From: a virus
Virus record (IMG/VR): IMGVR_UViG_3300046782_000223
Location: 1 to 63,897 of that record
Direction: 5' to 3' (one strand)
Length of the DNA stretch: 63,897 nt
Made by a program: the position numbers and the translations under genes
Part shown: in pieces, positions 49,544 to 58,248 of the stretch
How the letters are laid out: every line of letters starts with the position of its first letter
Numbering within the stretch: the first letter of the stretch is position 1
The notes under the pieces: generated by a model
The model's database searches: none
Told to the model about the DNA's origin: nothing
Seen by the model: the letters and a program-made list of their open reading frames with translations, nothing else

Positions 49544-50515
49544 ATGGCCCAGCAAGGCCCCGCAGTCCAACCTCCGTTCGCCACGACCCCGCCCTACTCG
49601 GGGACGTTCATTCCGCAGCTGTGGTCAGGCAAGCTGAACGTCAAGTTCTATGCCACCACGGTGTTCGGTGAGATCGCCAATACGTCCTACGAGGGCGAGA
49701 TCAAGGGGATGGGTGACACCATCACCATCAACAACATCCCGACGATCGCGATCTCCGACTACACCATCGGCCAGAACCTCAACTACCAAGTGCCGACCCC
49801 GAACAAGGTCGACCTGAACATCGACCAAGCGAAGTACTTCGGGGTCAACGTCTCCGACGTGCTGGAATATCAGGCCAAGCCGGCGCTGATGAGCATGTTC
49901 ACGGACGACGCGACGAAGCAGATGGCGATCACCATCGACCGCGCCATCCTGCTGGCCGAGTACAACAACGGCGCGGCCGCCAACAAGGGCATGACCGCCG
50001 GCGTCATCTCGCAGGCGATCCCGCTCGGGGCCGACGCGACCCCGATCGACCTCAGCACCACCCCCGACCAAATCCTCAAGACCATCCTGGGGATGGCCAC
50101 CTGCCTCGACGAGCAGAACGTGCCCGACACCGAGCGGTGGCTGGTGATCGACCCCGCCACCCGGCTGCGCCTGATGCAGTCGCCCCTGCAACAGGCTTAC
50201 CTGACCGGGGACGACAAGAGCATCCTGCGCAACGGCAAGCTCGGGGTCATCGACCGGTTCACCATCTACCTGTCGAACCAGCTGCCGAAGGCCGCGGCCG
50301 GCTTCAACCCGGACGGTTCGGCGAACGCCGGCGCGCTGCAGCGCCGCGTCCTCCTGGCCGGCCACTCCTCGGCGCTCACCTTCGCCGCCCAGATCACCAA
50401 GACCGAGAGCCTGCAGAACCCGAACGACTTCGGGCAGCTGGTCCGCGGCCTGAACGTCTACGGCAAGAAGATGATCAAGCCCGAGGCGTGGGTCACGGCG
50501 CTGGTCCAGAAGTAG
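49544..50515 (+). CDS. Major capsid protein
   Basis: The 323-residue protein has the order expected for an HK97-type coat of the P22 or podovirus kind: IPQLWSGKLNVKFYATTVFG near the N-terminus, GDTITINNIPTIAI, then ADGVLEYQAK-like VSDVLEYQAKPALM and DRAILLAEYNNG, and C-terminal LVRGLNVYGKKMIKPEAWV. It lies between the scaffold and adaptor genes and has a hairpin on each side. Confidence 0.85.
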   Translation: MAQQGPAVQPPFATTPPYSGTFIPQLWSGKLNVKFYATTVFGEIANTSYEGEIKGMGDTITINNIPTIAISDYTIGQNLNYQVPTPNKVDLNIDQAKYFGVNVSDVLEYQAKPALMSMFTDDATKQMAITIDRAILLAEYNNGAAANKGMTAGVISQAIPLGADATPIDLSTTPDQILKTILGMATCLDEQNVPDTERWLVIDPATRLRLMQSPLQQAYLTGDDKSILRNGKLGVIDRFTIYLSNQLPKAAAGFNPDGSANAGALQRRVLLAGHSSALTFAAQITKTESLQNPNDFGQLVRGLNVYGKKMIKPEAWVTALVQK

Positions 50516-50539
50516 GGTCGGTCCTCTGCTGGACAGGGA

Positions 50540-50567
50540 CGCCGGGCAGGCCGACAACGGCCCGGCG
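50540..50567 (+). terminator. Stem-loop after the capsid gene
   Basis: Arms CGCCGGGC and GCCCGGCG enclose a 12-base loop and are followed by CTCTGTCTTG. It is a probable partial terminator or 3' end stabiliser that separates the capsid level from downstream genes. Confidence 0.6.
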
Positions 50568-50587
50568 CTCTGTCTTGTGAGACCCCC

Positions 50588-51274
50588 ATGGCCGTCACCG
50601 CACAGACCATCCTTACCCGGGTCCGCACGCAGCTGATCGACGAACTGCCGACCCAGCGGTGGAGCGACGATGAGCTTCTCCGCTGGCTGTCTGACGGTCA
50701 GCGGACCCTGGTGGCGATGGACCCCTCGCTCGGCAACGTGACCGACGCCCAGCCGCTTGTGGCGGGCACCCAGCAGCATCTCCCGGACGGGGCGTTCTTC
50801 CTGCTCGACATCCAGCGGAACCTGGGGATGGACGGCCTGACCCCGGGACGCGTGATCACCGTGGTCTCCCGCGAGAACCTCGACCGGGTCGACCCCAACT
50901 GGCACGCGTCGCTCAGGTCGCAGGTGACGCTGCACTTCATCTACGACCCGAAGCAGCCGCTGATCTACTACGTCTACCCGCCCTCGATCGGGGGCAACTT
51001 CGTTGACCTCAGCCGCGCGATCAGCCCGCCCGACTTCACCGCGATGACGGACGTCATGTTCGTCGAGGACCTCTACCAGACGGCGCTGTTCGACTACGTG
51101 ATGTTCCGCGCTCACCAGAAGGACACCGACTACAGCGCCGGCAACGATAAGGCGCAGGCGTACCTCGGCCTGTTCCAAATCTTCGGCCAGACCCACGAGG
51201 CCGCGAAGCTGGACGTCAGCCCGAACAAGGAGCTTGGGCCGGCGACGCTCACCGACAAGGGAGCCGCCGCGTGA
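50588..51274 (+). CDS. Head-tail adaptor protein (DUF6682-like)
   Basis: The 228-residue protein begins with VRTQLIDELPTQRWSDDELL followed by RWLSDGQRTLVAMDP, the pattern of adaptor proteins that join the portal to the tail in podoviruses. It follows the capsid gene, and its end overlaps the next start (GTGA). Confidence 0.7.
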   Translation: MAVTAQTILTRVRTQLIDELPTQRWSDDELLRWLSDGQRTLVAMDPSLGNVTDAQPLVAGTQQHLPDGAFFLLDIQRNLGMDGLTPGRVITVVSRENLDRVDPNWHASLRSQVTLHFIYDPKQPLIYYVYPPSIGGNFVDLSRAISPPDFTAMTDVMFVEDLYQTALFDYVMFRAHQKDTDYSAGNDKAQAYLGLFQIFGQTHEAAKLDVSPNKELGPATLTDKGAAA

Positions 51275-51924
51275 CCGCGATCTTCGACCTCACTCCGCTG
51301 ATCATGCCCTTCGTGCGCGACTGCGCCACGCCGGCGGCGATCGTGGCCGCGCGCTTCGCCTGCATCGAGTTCTACAAGAACACGCTGTGGCAACAGGAGG
51401 AGCTTGAGCCGATCGACCTCGTGGCCGGGCAGGCCACCTATCCGGTCGACACCATGCCCAACACCGTGCCGTCGGCGGTGATGAGGGTGAAGATCGACGG
51501 GATCGCCAAGCCCTTGGAATTCGTCACCAAGGACAAGCTCGACCAGCTGTACCGCTATACGGACTGGACCACCCTGGTGGGCAACCCGCGCTACGTCACC
51601 CAGATCGTCACCGACCAGATCATCCTCGTGCCCGCGCCGGACGACGTCATCGCCCAGCCCAAGGCCATGAAGCTGCTGGTCGCCACCCAGCCGACGCCGG
51701 ACGCCGACGAGATCGACGACGAGGTGTTCAACTACTACGCCGAGCCCCTGGCCTATGGGGCTCGAGCCCGGCTCTACGAGACCGCCGGCCAGCCCTACTA
51801 CGACCCGGCCAGCGCGCCGTTCTGTTGGACCAAGTTCTACGCCGGGGTCAGCGAGGCCAAGGCGCGGCGGATGCGCGAGCACACGCGGGCTGTGCAGACC
51901 GTTCAGATGAGGCCGTGGGTATGA
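51271..51924 (+). CDS. Second connector or tail-tube-like structural protein
   Basis: The 217-residue protein has ARFACIEFYKNTLWQQEELE and a C-terminal ARARLYETAGQPYYDPASAP, a pattern found in virion connector genes of related phages. The GTG start overlaps the preceding stop. Its function is assigned by position. Confidence 0.55.
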   Translation: MTAIFDLTPLIMPFVRDCATPAAIVAARFACIEFYKNTLWQQEELEPIDLVAGQATYPVDTMPNTVPSAVMRVKIDGIAKPLEFVTKDKLDQLYRYTDWTTLVGNPRYVTQIVTDQIILVPAPDDVIAQPKAMKLLVATQPTPDADEIDDEVFNYYAEPLAYGARARLYETAGQPYYDPASAPFCWTKFYAGVSEAKARRMREHTRAVQTVQMRPWV

Positions 51925-52313
51925 GCACGGCGCGCATCAAGCTGGTGGTCGGTGACACCCGCCCGCAGATTTATGTCCAGCTAAAACAGCCGGGCAATCC
52001 GCTCGACATCCCGCTCGACGTCTCGACCGCGCAGACCGTGCGCCTGAAGTTCAAGGTGTGGGGCGGGGACACGGTGCTGTTCACCTTGGAAGGTGAGCCG
52101 CAACCGGGGACCTTGGAGGCCGACCTGCAGACGCCGGACCTGACGCAGTACCCGGTCAAGGGCAGCGGCGGCCGCGTGATGTTTCCCTTCCTGCAGGGGC
52201 AGCTGGACATCGCGCCCGGCCGCTACCGCGGCGAGATCGAAGCCACCTTCGGACCCAACAACATTTTCACCGCCTTCGCGCCTTTGGAGTTTGAACTGCG
52301 TGAGGACTTCTGA
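51921..52313 (+). CDS. Beta-rich tail-associated protein
   Basis: The 130-residue protein is beta-rich (VVGDTRPQIYVQLKQPGNPL, then GRYRGEIEATFG). It resembles the N-terminal beta domains of tail or baseplate proteins (BppU-like). The ATG overlaps the preceding stop. Its exact role is unknown. Confidence 0.5.
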   Translation: MSTARIKLVVGDTRPQIYVQLKQPGNPLDIPLDVSTAQTVRLKFKVWGGDTVLFTLEGEPQPGTLEADLQTPDLTQYPVKGSGGRVMFPFLQGQLDIAPGRYRGEIEATFGPNNIFTAFAPLEFELREDF

Positions 52314-52819
52314 TGTCGGACCGTGGGAGCGTCATCACCGCGGTCCGTGACGTCGCGCTGAAGTGGGACGCCTGGATCGACTACAAGGCACCCCCTCGGC
52401 ATGCTGACCAGCTTGTGGTCTTCGACGACTTCGTGCCGCAGGTGATCTACGACCGAACTGCCGATGATGCGGTGACGGTGACCGACACCATCAGCACGAT
52501 GCTGGTGTTCAACGCCGTCCTCGCCGACAGCGTGACCGTGGTTGACGCGCTCAGCAGGACAGCGATCTTCGGTCAGAGCTTCGCCGACAACGTCGCGATG
52601 GACGACAATCTGACGGCGGGGCTGGACCGCCTGCTGGCCTTGACCTTGTCGGACGCCATCGTGATGGCGGATGCACTTTCCGCTGCCGGCGGCCCCGTGC
52701 TTACGCTTGGTGATGTGGTGAGCATGAGTGACGCCGGGGTGGTCAACCACTATGACTACGCCGGGTTGGACTACTTCCTGACCCCGTTCGATTACGTCGG
52801 CGAGACGAGGGTCTTCTGA
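52313..52819 (+). CDS. Tail-region protein with short internal repeats
   Basis: The 168-residue protein carries about five copies of a D-x-V-x-V-x-D unit at 24-30-residue spacing (ADDAVTVTDTIS, ADSVTVVDALS, ADNVAMDDNLT, SDAIVMADALS, GDVVSMSDAG). The repeats suggest an elongated beta structure. Its start and stop overlap both neighbours by one base. Its function is unknown. Confidence 0.55.
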   Translation: MSDRGSVITAVRDVALKWDAWIDYKAPPRHADQLVVFDDFVPQVIYDRTADDAVTVTDTISTMLVFNAVLADSVTVVDALSRTAIFGQSFADNVAMDDNLTAGLDRLLALTLSDAIVMADALSAAGGPVLTLGDVVSMSDAGVVNHYDYAGLDYFLTPFDYVGETRVF

Positions 52820-54585
52820 TGGCTGTGATCGTTACCCGCGCCGGGAAGGGCAGCCCGCTCACCAACGCCGAGGTGGACCAGAACTTCCTGAACCTCAATG
52901 CGGCGGTGGTTGCGGCCCCCGGCGACGTGGTCGGTCCGGCCGGTGCGACCGATAACTTCCTTGTCCGCTTCGACGGCGTGACCGGGAAGCTGTTGCAGAG
53001 TTCGTCGTGGCAGATCAGCGACCCTGGCCATCTGCTCCCAGGTGCGGCGGGCACGCTTGACATCGGGAGTACGGCCGTCCGGGTTCACACCCTTTTCGGC
53101 ACGACCGGTGACTTCAGCAGTCAGGTCAATTCGGGTCGGCTGAACTTGAACCTGACCGGCCAAGCGCCACGCACGCCTATCGACGGCGCGACCATGATGC
53201 AAATCGATAGCGGTGCTGGCACGCGGCTCGAATTCAACGTCTTCGGGGGCGGGGTCTCCTATATCTCGACCCGCCACTCGCGCGGTCCGCCCGGTGCGCC
53301 GACCGCGTCGGTGAGCGGCGACTGGATGGCGTCATGGGGCGCTCGTGGATATGGCGCGACCGGCTACGCCGTTGGCGAGGCCGCAACCATCGTCGCCCGG
53401 GCAAGCGAGACTTGGACCGACACCGCGCAAGGGACCGACATCGTCGTCGGCGTGACGCCGATCGGCCAGACCACGATCAGTTGGAATTGGGTGTTCCAGG
53501 GCGCAGGTCAGCTAGAGCCCTTCTACGACAACCTCGTCGATATCGGGTCAGCCGGGCGGCGGGTCCGCAACGTGGTGGCGTTCCAGGGGGTGTTCAGCGG
53601 GCCGGTGACTGCCGGGCTCAACAGCAAAATTATGCTGACCGGCAGCGCGTTGAACTCGATCCTCTATTTCGACACCACACCGGCGGTGAACGCGGCGCTG
53701 CTCTACGACAAGGGCCTCAATCAGTTCCAGTTCTTCGGCCCTACCGCGACGCTCAAGATCGACGGGGCCACCGGCACACTCAGGACGCCTGGATCAGTCG
53801 CGGCGAATGCCCTCGCTGCCGGGCCGAGCGGCATGATGCAGATCGCCGGGACGGCAGGCGTCAACTCGGTCATCTACTTCGACGCTGTTACAGCCGGGAA
53901 GCCTGCGTACTTCACCTACAATTTCCCCGGCAATACGCTCGACCTCGTCCTGGCCAGTATCCACGTCGCCGCGTTCAACCCGGCGGACCAGTCCCTTACC
54001 GTCGACGGCACCATTCGGGCTCTCAACGTAACCGCAACGGCTGCGGGAAGTGGCTCGGCAGTCCTCAATCCGGGCGGCACTCTCAACAGCGGGTATCTGG
54101 CGTTTTTTGATCCTACGAATACTCGCGTCGGCTACATCGGCTTCGGAGATACTGCCACCAAGACCCTCAACTTCGCCGCCGAGGCAGGCTACGCCTACAG
54201 GTTCGGCTCAGGCTTCTCGACCGCTGGCGAGATCACCTTCGGCGCGTCGTTCGACTTGGTCGAGCCTCGCGGTCGCTATTGGAACCGACCCGCGCCCTCC
54301 ACTAGCTTCACCTTGGACCTGAACTATGCAGGTGCGCTGGGCGTGTGTGTGAGCGCGACCCCGACGACCATCACCATCCCGCCGCAATCGGCGGTCCCCT
54401 GGAAATCCTGGACCCGCATGGACTTCGTCCAGTACGGGGCCGGGCAGGTCACATTCGCGCCCGGTGCCGGGGTGACGCTCAACGCCACTGGCGGCAAGCG
54501 GAAGACGACCGGGCCGCTTTCGGCGGTGTCGCTGATCCAGATCAACCCCGACGAATGGCTGCTGATCGGGGACCTCGCCCTGTGA
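52819..54585 (+). CDS. Tail fibre-like protein
   Basis: The 588-residue protein begins with VTRAGKGSPLTNAEVDQNFL followed by NLNAAV, a motif common at the N-terminus of phage tail-fibre proteins. The body is beta-rich with repeated segments (GSALNSILYFDTTPA and GTAGVNSVIYFDAVTA). The C-terminal part (NATGGKRKTTGPLSAVSLIQ) resembles fibre head domains. It likely binds the host surface. Confidence 0.65.
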   Translation: MAVIVTRAGKGSPLTNAEVDQNFLNLNAAVVAAPGDVVGPAGATDNFLVRFDGVTGKLLQSSSWQISDPGHLLPGAAGTLDIGSTAVRVHTLFGTTGDFSSQVNSGRLNLNLTGQAPRTPIDGATMMQIDSGAGTRLEFNVFGGGVSYISTRHSRGPPGAPTASVSGDWMASWGARGYGATGYAVGEAATIVARASETWTDTAQGTDIVVGVTPIGQTTISWNWVFQGAGQLEPFYDNLVDIGSAGRRVRNVVAFQGVFSGPVTAGLNSKIMLTGSALNSILYFDTTPAVNAALLYDKGLNQFQFFGPTATLKIDGATGTLRTPGSVAANALAAGPSGMMQIAGTAGVNSVIYFDAVTAGKPAYFTYNFPGNTLDLVLASIHVAAFNPADQSLTVDGTIRALNVTATAAGSGSAVLNPGGTLNSGYLAFFDPTNTRVGYIGFGDTATKTLNFAAEAGYAYRFGSGFSTAGEITFGASFDLVEPRGRYWNRPAPSTSFTLDLNYAGALGVCVSATPTTITIPPQSAVPWKSWTRMDFVQYGAGQVTFAPGAGVTLNATGGKRKTTGPLSAVSLIQINPDEWLLIGDLAL

Positions 54586-55469
54586 AGCCGCTCGGAATAA
54601 TCACCGCCACTGCGGTCGTGTTCGCCTTCTCCATCACCCCGGCGGTCGCGGGCAAGACGACGTGGAACCTCGTCACCGACGGCCCGCTGAACCTGACTGC
54701 GGCGGGCCAGTGGACCATCGTTCCGGTCTCGACCATCGTCGTCCACGCGAAAGCCTGGGGTGCGTCCGGTGCGGCCGGTCCGCTTGGCGGGTGCTGGACG
54801 TATGGCGCAGGCGCAATCACGGGCGATGTGACGCTGCAGGCAGGTCAGTCCTACGTGCTGACAGTCGGCAGCGGCGGCAAGTACAACAGCAACGTCGCCG
54901 GGATTGGTGGGACCAGCAGTCCTGCGATCGGCGCTACCGGTACCGGTGGGGGCGGCGGCGGCTTCACCGGGATCACGCTTGGCGCGTCGGACATCTTCAT
55001 CGCGGGGGCCAGCGGTGGCGCGGGCTACGGCGGCAAGGGGGGTGCGGGGGGCGGCACGACCGGCGGCGTTGGTGAGGATTACGCCTCGAACGGCTCGAAC
55101 GGTTCTGGCGGTACGCCGACAGCTGGTGGGGCTCCCGGCTCCAACAACACCGGTGCGGGCAATCAGCCCGGTGCGGCGCGTCAGGGCGGCAACGCGGGTG
55201 GCGCGTACTCGGGCGGCGGTGGCGGCTCAGGGCATTTCGGCGGTGGCGGTGGCGGCTATGCGAGTGGAGCCCCGGGTGCCGGCGGCGGCGGCGGCGGGTC
55301 ATCCTACGCCAACCCGACGGCCTGTCCGTCTCCCAGCCATTTCGCCGGATCGACTGCGGTCCCGTACTATCCCGGCAATTCCGGCGACCCCAACTGGAAC
55401 GCCGTGGCGGGTAAGGGCGCGCAGGCGGTCAACGGCAACGGCGCAGACGGCCAGCTGCGGCTCGCCTAG
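54582..55469 (+). CDS. Glycine-rich adhesin-like protein with a signal-like N-terminus
   Basis: The 295-residue product starts at GTG 54582, overlapping the stop of the fibre gene. Its N-terminus (KPLGIITATAVVFAFSITPA, then VAG) looks like a Sec signal peptide, which is odd for a virion protein. The body is about one-third glycine, with poly-Gly runs (TGGGGGGFTG, GGAGYGGKGGAGGG), as in Gly-rich phage adhesins. It could be a tip adhesin or a secreted product. Confidence 0.55.
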   Translation: MKPLGIITATAVVFAFSITPAVAGKTTWNLVTDGPLNLTAAGQWTIVPVSTIVVHAKAWGASGAAGPLGGCWTYGAGAITGDVTLQAGQSYVLTVGSGGKYNSNVAGIGGTSSPAIGATGTGGGGGGFTGITLGASDIFIAGASGGAGYGGKGGAGGGTTGGVGEDYASNGSNGSGGTPTAGGAPGSNNTGAGNQPGAARQGGNAGGAYSGGGGGSGHFGGGGGGYASGAPGAGGGGGGSSYANPTACPSPSHFAGSTAVPYYPGNSGDPNWNAVAGKGAQAVNGNGADGQLRLA

Positions 55470-55535
55470 ACCTGCTTATGTTGCACCTCACCCCCCCAAC
55501 AGGTAGCGTCCGACCGCGACGCGGGAGATCAGCCC

Positions 55536-55985
55536 ATGTTCGATGAAGCCCTCGCGATTACCGGCCGCGTGACGCTGGAACTGCTCGACGAGCACGGTCG
55601 TCTCAAGGACTTCCGGGAGATCGAGAACCTCGTCACCAACACCGGCAAGGCGGCCATCGCCGGGCGCATGGTGAACCCGGCTGTCGCCACGCACATGACC
55701 CACATGGCGGTCGGGTCCGGCTCGACAGCCCCAGCGGCGAGCGACGTCGCGCTGGCTGCGGAAATCGTGCGCGTCGCGCTGGCCACGGCCGGTGGGACGC
55801 TGGCGGGGGCTGTGGTCACCTACGCGGCGACGTTCGCCCCGGGCATCGGCACCGGCGCGCTGCAGGAGGCGGGCATCTTCAACGCCCCGTCAGGGGTGTC
55901 GATGCAGAACCGCACCACCTTCGCCGTCATCAACAAGGCGGCCGGTGACACGCTCAATGTGACGTGGACCGTCACGGTCGGGTAG
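55536..55985 (+). CDS. Tail fibre-associated protein
   Basis: The 149-residue product has a common phage tail pattern: an N-terminal FREIENLVTNTGKAAIAGRM, then THMAVGSGSTAPAASDVALA, and a C-terminal beta part (LQEAGIFNAPSG). Proteins of this kind occur beside fibre genes. Its function is assigned by resemblance only. Confidence 0.55.
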   Translation: MFDEALAITGRVTLELLDEHGRLKDFREIENLVTNTGKAAIAGRMVNPAVATHMTHMAVGSGSTAPAASDVALAAEIVRVALATAGGTLAGAVVTYAATFAPGIGTGALQEAGIFNAPSGVSMQNRTTFAVINKAAGDTLNVTWTVTVG

Positions 55986-55988
55986 GCC

Positions 55989-56948
55989 ATGCCGGGACCC
56001 CTGTTCTCCAACAATGCGTCCGGCGCGCTGGCGGGCAACTACACCGCTGCGGCGACCGTGATCAGCTTGAATACCGGACAGGGCGCACCCTTCCCCCAGC
56101 CGACCGGCGGCGACTGGTTCATGGCGACCATCACCAACGCCGCGAACGCGATCGAGATCGTCAAGGTGACCCAGCGGTCCATCGACACGTTCACCGTGGT
56201 GCGGGGGCAGGAGGGCACCGCGGCGCGGGCGCTGGCGCTTGGCGACAAGATCGAGAACCGCCTGACCGCCGGCGACCTGATGGCGCTGCGGAATACCCCG
56301 ATCGACCCCTCGACCCTGCCGGTCAACTCCATCGACGCCAAGGTGCTGATCCCGCTGTCGATCACCCAGGGCAAGATTTTCGACGGCGCGATCGTAACGT
56401 CGAAGCTGATCGACGGCGCGGTTACGCCGGGCAAGATGGCGGCGGGCGCGGCGCTCACGAACCTAGGCTACACGCCGGTCCGCCAAGGCGGCGGCGTGGG
56501 GCAGCTGACGGATACCGTCTTCCTGGGCTGGACCAACGCAGGGAAGCTGGCGCTCACGGTCGACGCTACCGACCTCGGCTACATCCTGACCGAACGCCAG
56601 GACGGCAGCGCAGGCTCCGGCGGCTACCGCGGCATGCCGCCGAACTATCAGGACAACAACTACATCATCGGGATTTCCGACGTCGGTCGGACGGTGGTCC
56701 ACTCCTCAGGGCTGCACACGTACACGATGCCCGGCGACACCACGACGATCGACCCAGGCGGCCTCGTTCAAATCCTCAACAGGGTTGGCGCAGGCGCGCT
56801 CACCATCGCCCCCGGGGGAGGTGGGTCGCAGTTGATCTGGCTCCCGACCGGCGCGACCGGCGCACGCACCCTGAACGCGCCCGGCGTCGCCACGCTGCAA
56901 AAGGCTGACGCGGGCATCTGGTACGTCTACGGCGCGGGGCTGTCGTGA
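55989..56948 (+). CDS. Tail protein with fibre-like repeats
   Basis: The 319-residue protein opens with MPGPLFSNNASGALAGNYTA followed by AATVISLNTG, then VVRGQEGTAARAL, a pattern I associate with phage tail fibre N-termini. The C-terminal half is beta-rich. It overlaps the next gene by 4 bp. Confidence 0.55.
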   Translation: MPGPLFSNNASGALAGNYTAAATVISLNTGQGAPFPQPTGGDWFMATITNAANAIEIVKVTQRSIDTFTVVRGQEGTAARALALGDKIENRLTAGDLMALRNTPIDPSTLPVNSIDAKVLIPLSITQGKIFDGAIVTSKLIDGAVTPGKMAAGAALTNLGYTPVRQGGGVGQLTDTVFLGWTNAGKLALTVDATDLGYILTERQDGSAGSGGYRGMPPNYQDNNYIIGISDVGRTVVHSSGLHTYTMPGDTTTIDPGGLVQILNRVGAGALTIAPGGGGSQLIWLPTGATGARTLNAPGVATLQKADAGIWYVYGAGLS

Positions 56949-57967
56949 CCGGCGCGGCGATGGCCGCAGCGGGCGCGTCTTCGGTCACCTCGCAGTCGGT
57001 GGCCGCGATGAGTGTCGTCATCGCGCCGAACCCCTGCACCGGCACCTACAACTCGAGCGTTGGCGACTACGTGGTCACCAGCCAAGCCGTCGCCAACGTG
57101 ACCGGCGGCACCCCGCCCTACCGCTACCAGTGGGCGTACGTCTCGGGGTTCAGCGGCTATGGCGTGACCGACCTCACCCAGCGGCAGGTCAGCTGGTCGC
57201 AGAATGGACCGAACGACCACCTCACCACCTTCATGGTCACGGTCACCGACGCGCAGAACAAAGTCGCCACCGCTCAGGTCACCGTCCACTTCAACCCGGG
57301 CGGGGGTGACCTCGCGGGTGGGGGCGGCAGCGGTGGCGGTGGCGCAGCGCCGAGCGTCACCATCGCGCCCAACCCCTGCGTGGGCTACTACGACAGCCGC
57401 GTCGGCGACTACGTCATCACGCAGCATGCGGTCGCCACCCCCAGCGGCGGGACACCGCCCTACCGCTACCAGTGGGACTACGTCTCGGGCTTCACCCTCT
57501 ACGGCGTGACCGACCGCACCCAGCCCGAAATTTGGTGGTCGCAGAACGGGCCGAACGACCACGTCACCACCTTCATGGTCACGGTCACCGACGCCAACAA
57601 CAAGACCGGGACGGCCCAGGTCACCGTCCACTTCAACCCGGGCGGCCTCGACGCCGCCAGCGGCGGGGGCAGCGGGGGCACCCCAGGTCCTGCCCCGACC
57701 GTCACGGTCACCCCGCCGACCATCACCTCCCACAAGCCGGGCGGCGGCACGTCGACGTTCACCTTCTCCTCGACCGTCAGCGGCGGCACCGGGCCGTATC
57801 AGTACTTGTGGGATGAGGGCGATGGGTCCCGCACCGGGCCGACGGTCACCTTCTCCAAGCACGCCCCGGCTGACGACGAGATCGACGGCGTGGTCACCCT
57901 GACTGTCAGGGACGCCACAGGCGCGGTAGGAACAGCAACCGGGCAATGGTTCGCCCTAGGCTTCTAA
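56945..57967 (+). CDS. PKD/Ig-like repeat virion protein
   Basis: The 340-residue protein consists of two nearly identical PKD-like domains (each with GGTPPYRYQW, YVSGF, SQNGPNDH, TTFMVTVTDA and VTVHFNPGG), joined by a Gly/Ser linker, and a third diverged domain (SGGTGPYQYLWDEGDG). PKD-like domains on virions often bind surface sugars. GTG 56945 overlaps the preceding stop. Confidence 0.7.
   Translation: MTGAAMAAAGASSVTSQSVAAMSVVIAPNPCTGTYNSSVGDYVVTSQAVANVTGGTPPYRYQWAYVSGFSGYGVTDLTQRQVSWSQNGPNDHLTTFMVTVTDAQNKVATAQVTVHFNPGGGDLAGGGGSGGGGAAPSVTIAPNPCVGYYDSRVGDYVITQHAVATPSGGTPPYRYQWDYVSGFTLYGVTDRTQPEIWWSQNGPNDHVTTFMVTVTDANNKTGTAQVTVHFNPGGLDAASGGGSGGTPGPAPTVTVTPPTITSHKPGGGTSTFTFSSTVSGGTGPYQYLWDEGDGSRTGPTVTFSKHAPADDEIDGVVTLTVRDATGAVGTATGQWFALGF
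57020..57643 (+). repeat. 342-bp tandem repeat coding the PKD-like domains
   Basis: The blocks at 57020-57301 and 57362-57643 are the same over most of their length with a period of 342 bp, exactly 114 codons. The ends ATCGCGCC and TTCAACCCGGGCGG match in both copies. Confidence 0.85.
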
Positions 57968-57981
57968 CGGAGGAGACCCCC

Positions 57982-58245
57982 ATGGATTTCGCAGAAGCCC
58001 TTGAGAAGATCGAAGGCGCATCCTCGGTCGGCGGCCAGCTGATCGTGGTCCGCGGCGGCCAGCATGTCCTTGTGGGCAAGCAGGTCCAAGGCGTGCTGAT
58101 CGTCGAGGACAACGACGATGCCCGCGCTGTCGCGGCCGAGGCCGGCATCGTGGTCGAGAAGGAGGGTGACGAGGCCGAGCCGAAAACCCATCAGGTCCAC
58201 CTCGACGACAAGGTCGAGATCAAGGACAAGGTCGGCCGGAAGTAG
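57982..58245 (+). CDS. Hypothetical small protein
   Basis: The 87-residue product starts MDFAEALEKIEGASSVGGQL and has a charged C-terminus (LDDKVEIKDKVGRK). GGAGGAG precedes the ATG at 57982, which decided the start. Its function is unknown; it lies within the tail block. Confidence 0.55.
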   Translation: MDFAEALEKIEGASSVGGQLIVVRGGQHVLVGKQVQGVLIVEDNDDARAVAAEAGIVVEKEGDEAEPKTHQVHLDDKVEIKDKVGRK

Positions 58246-58248
58246 ACC

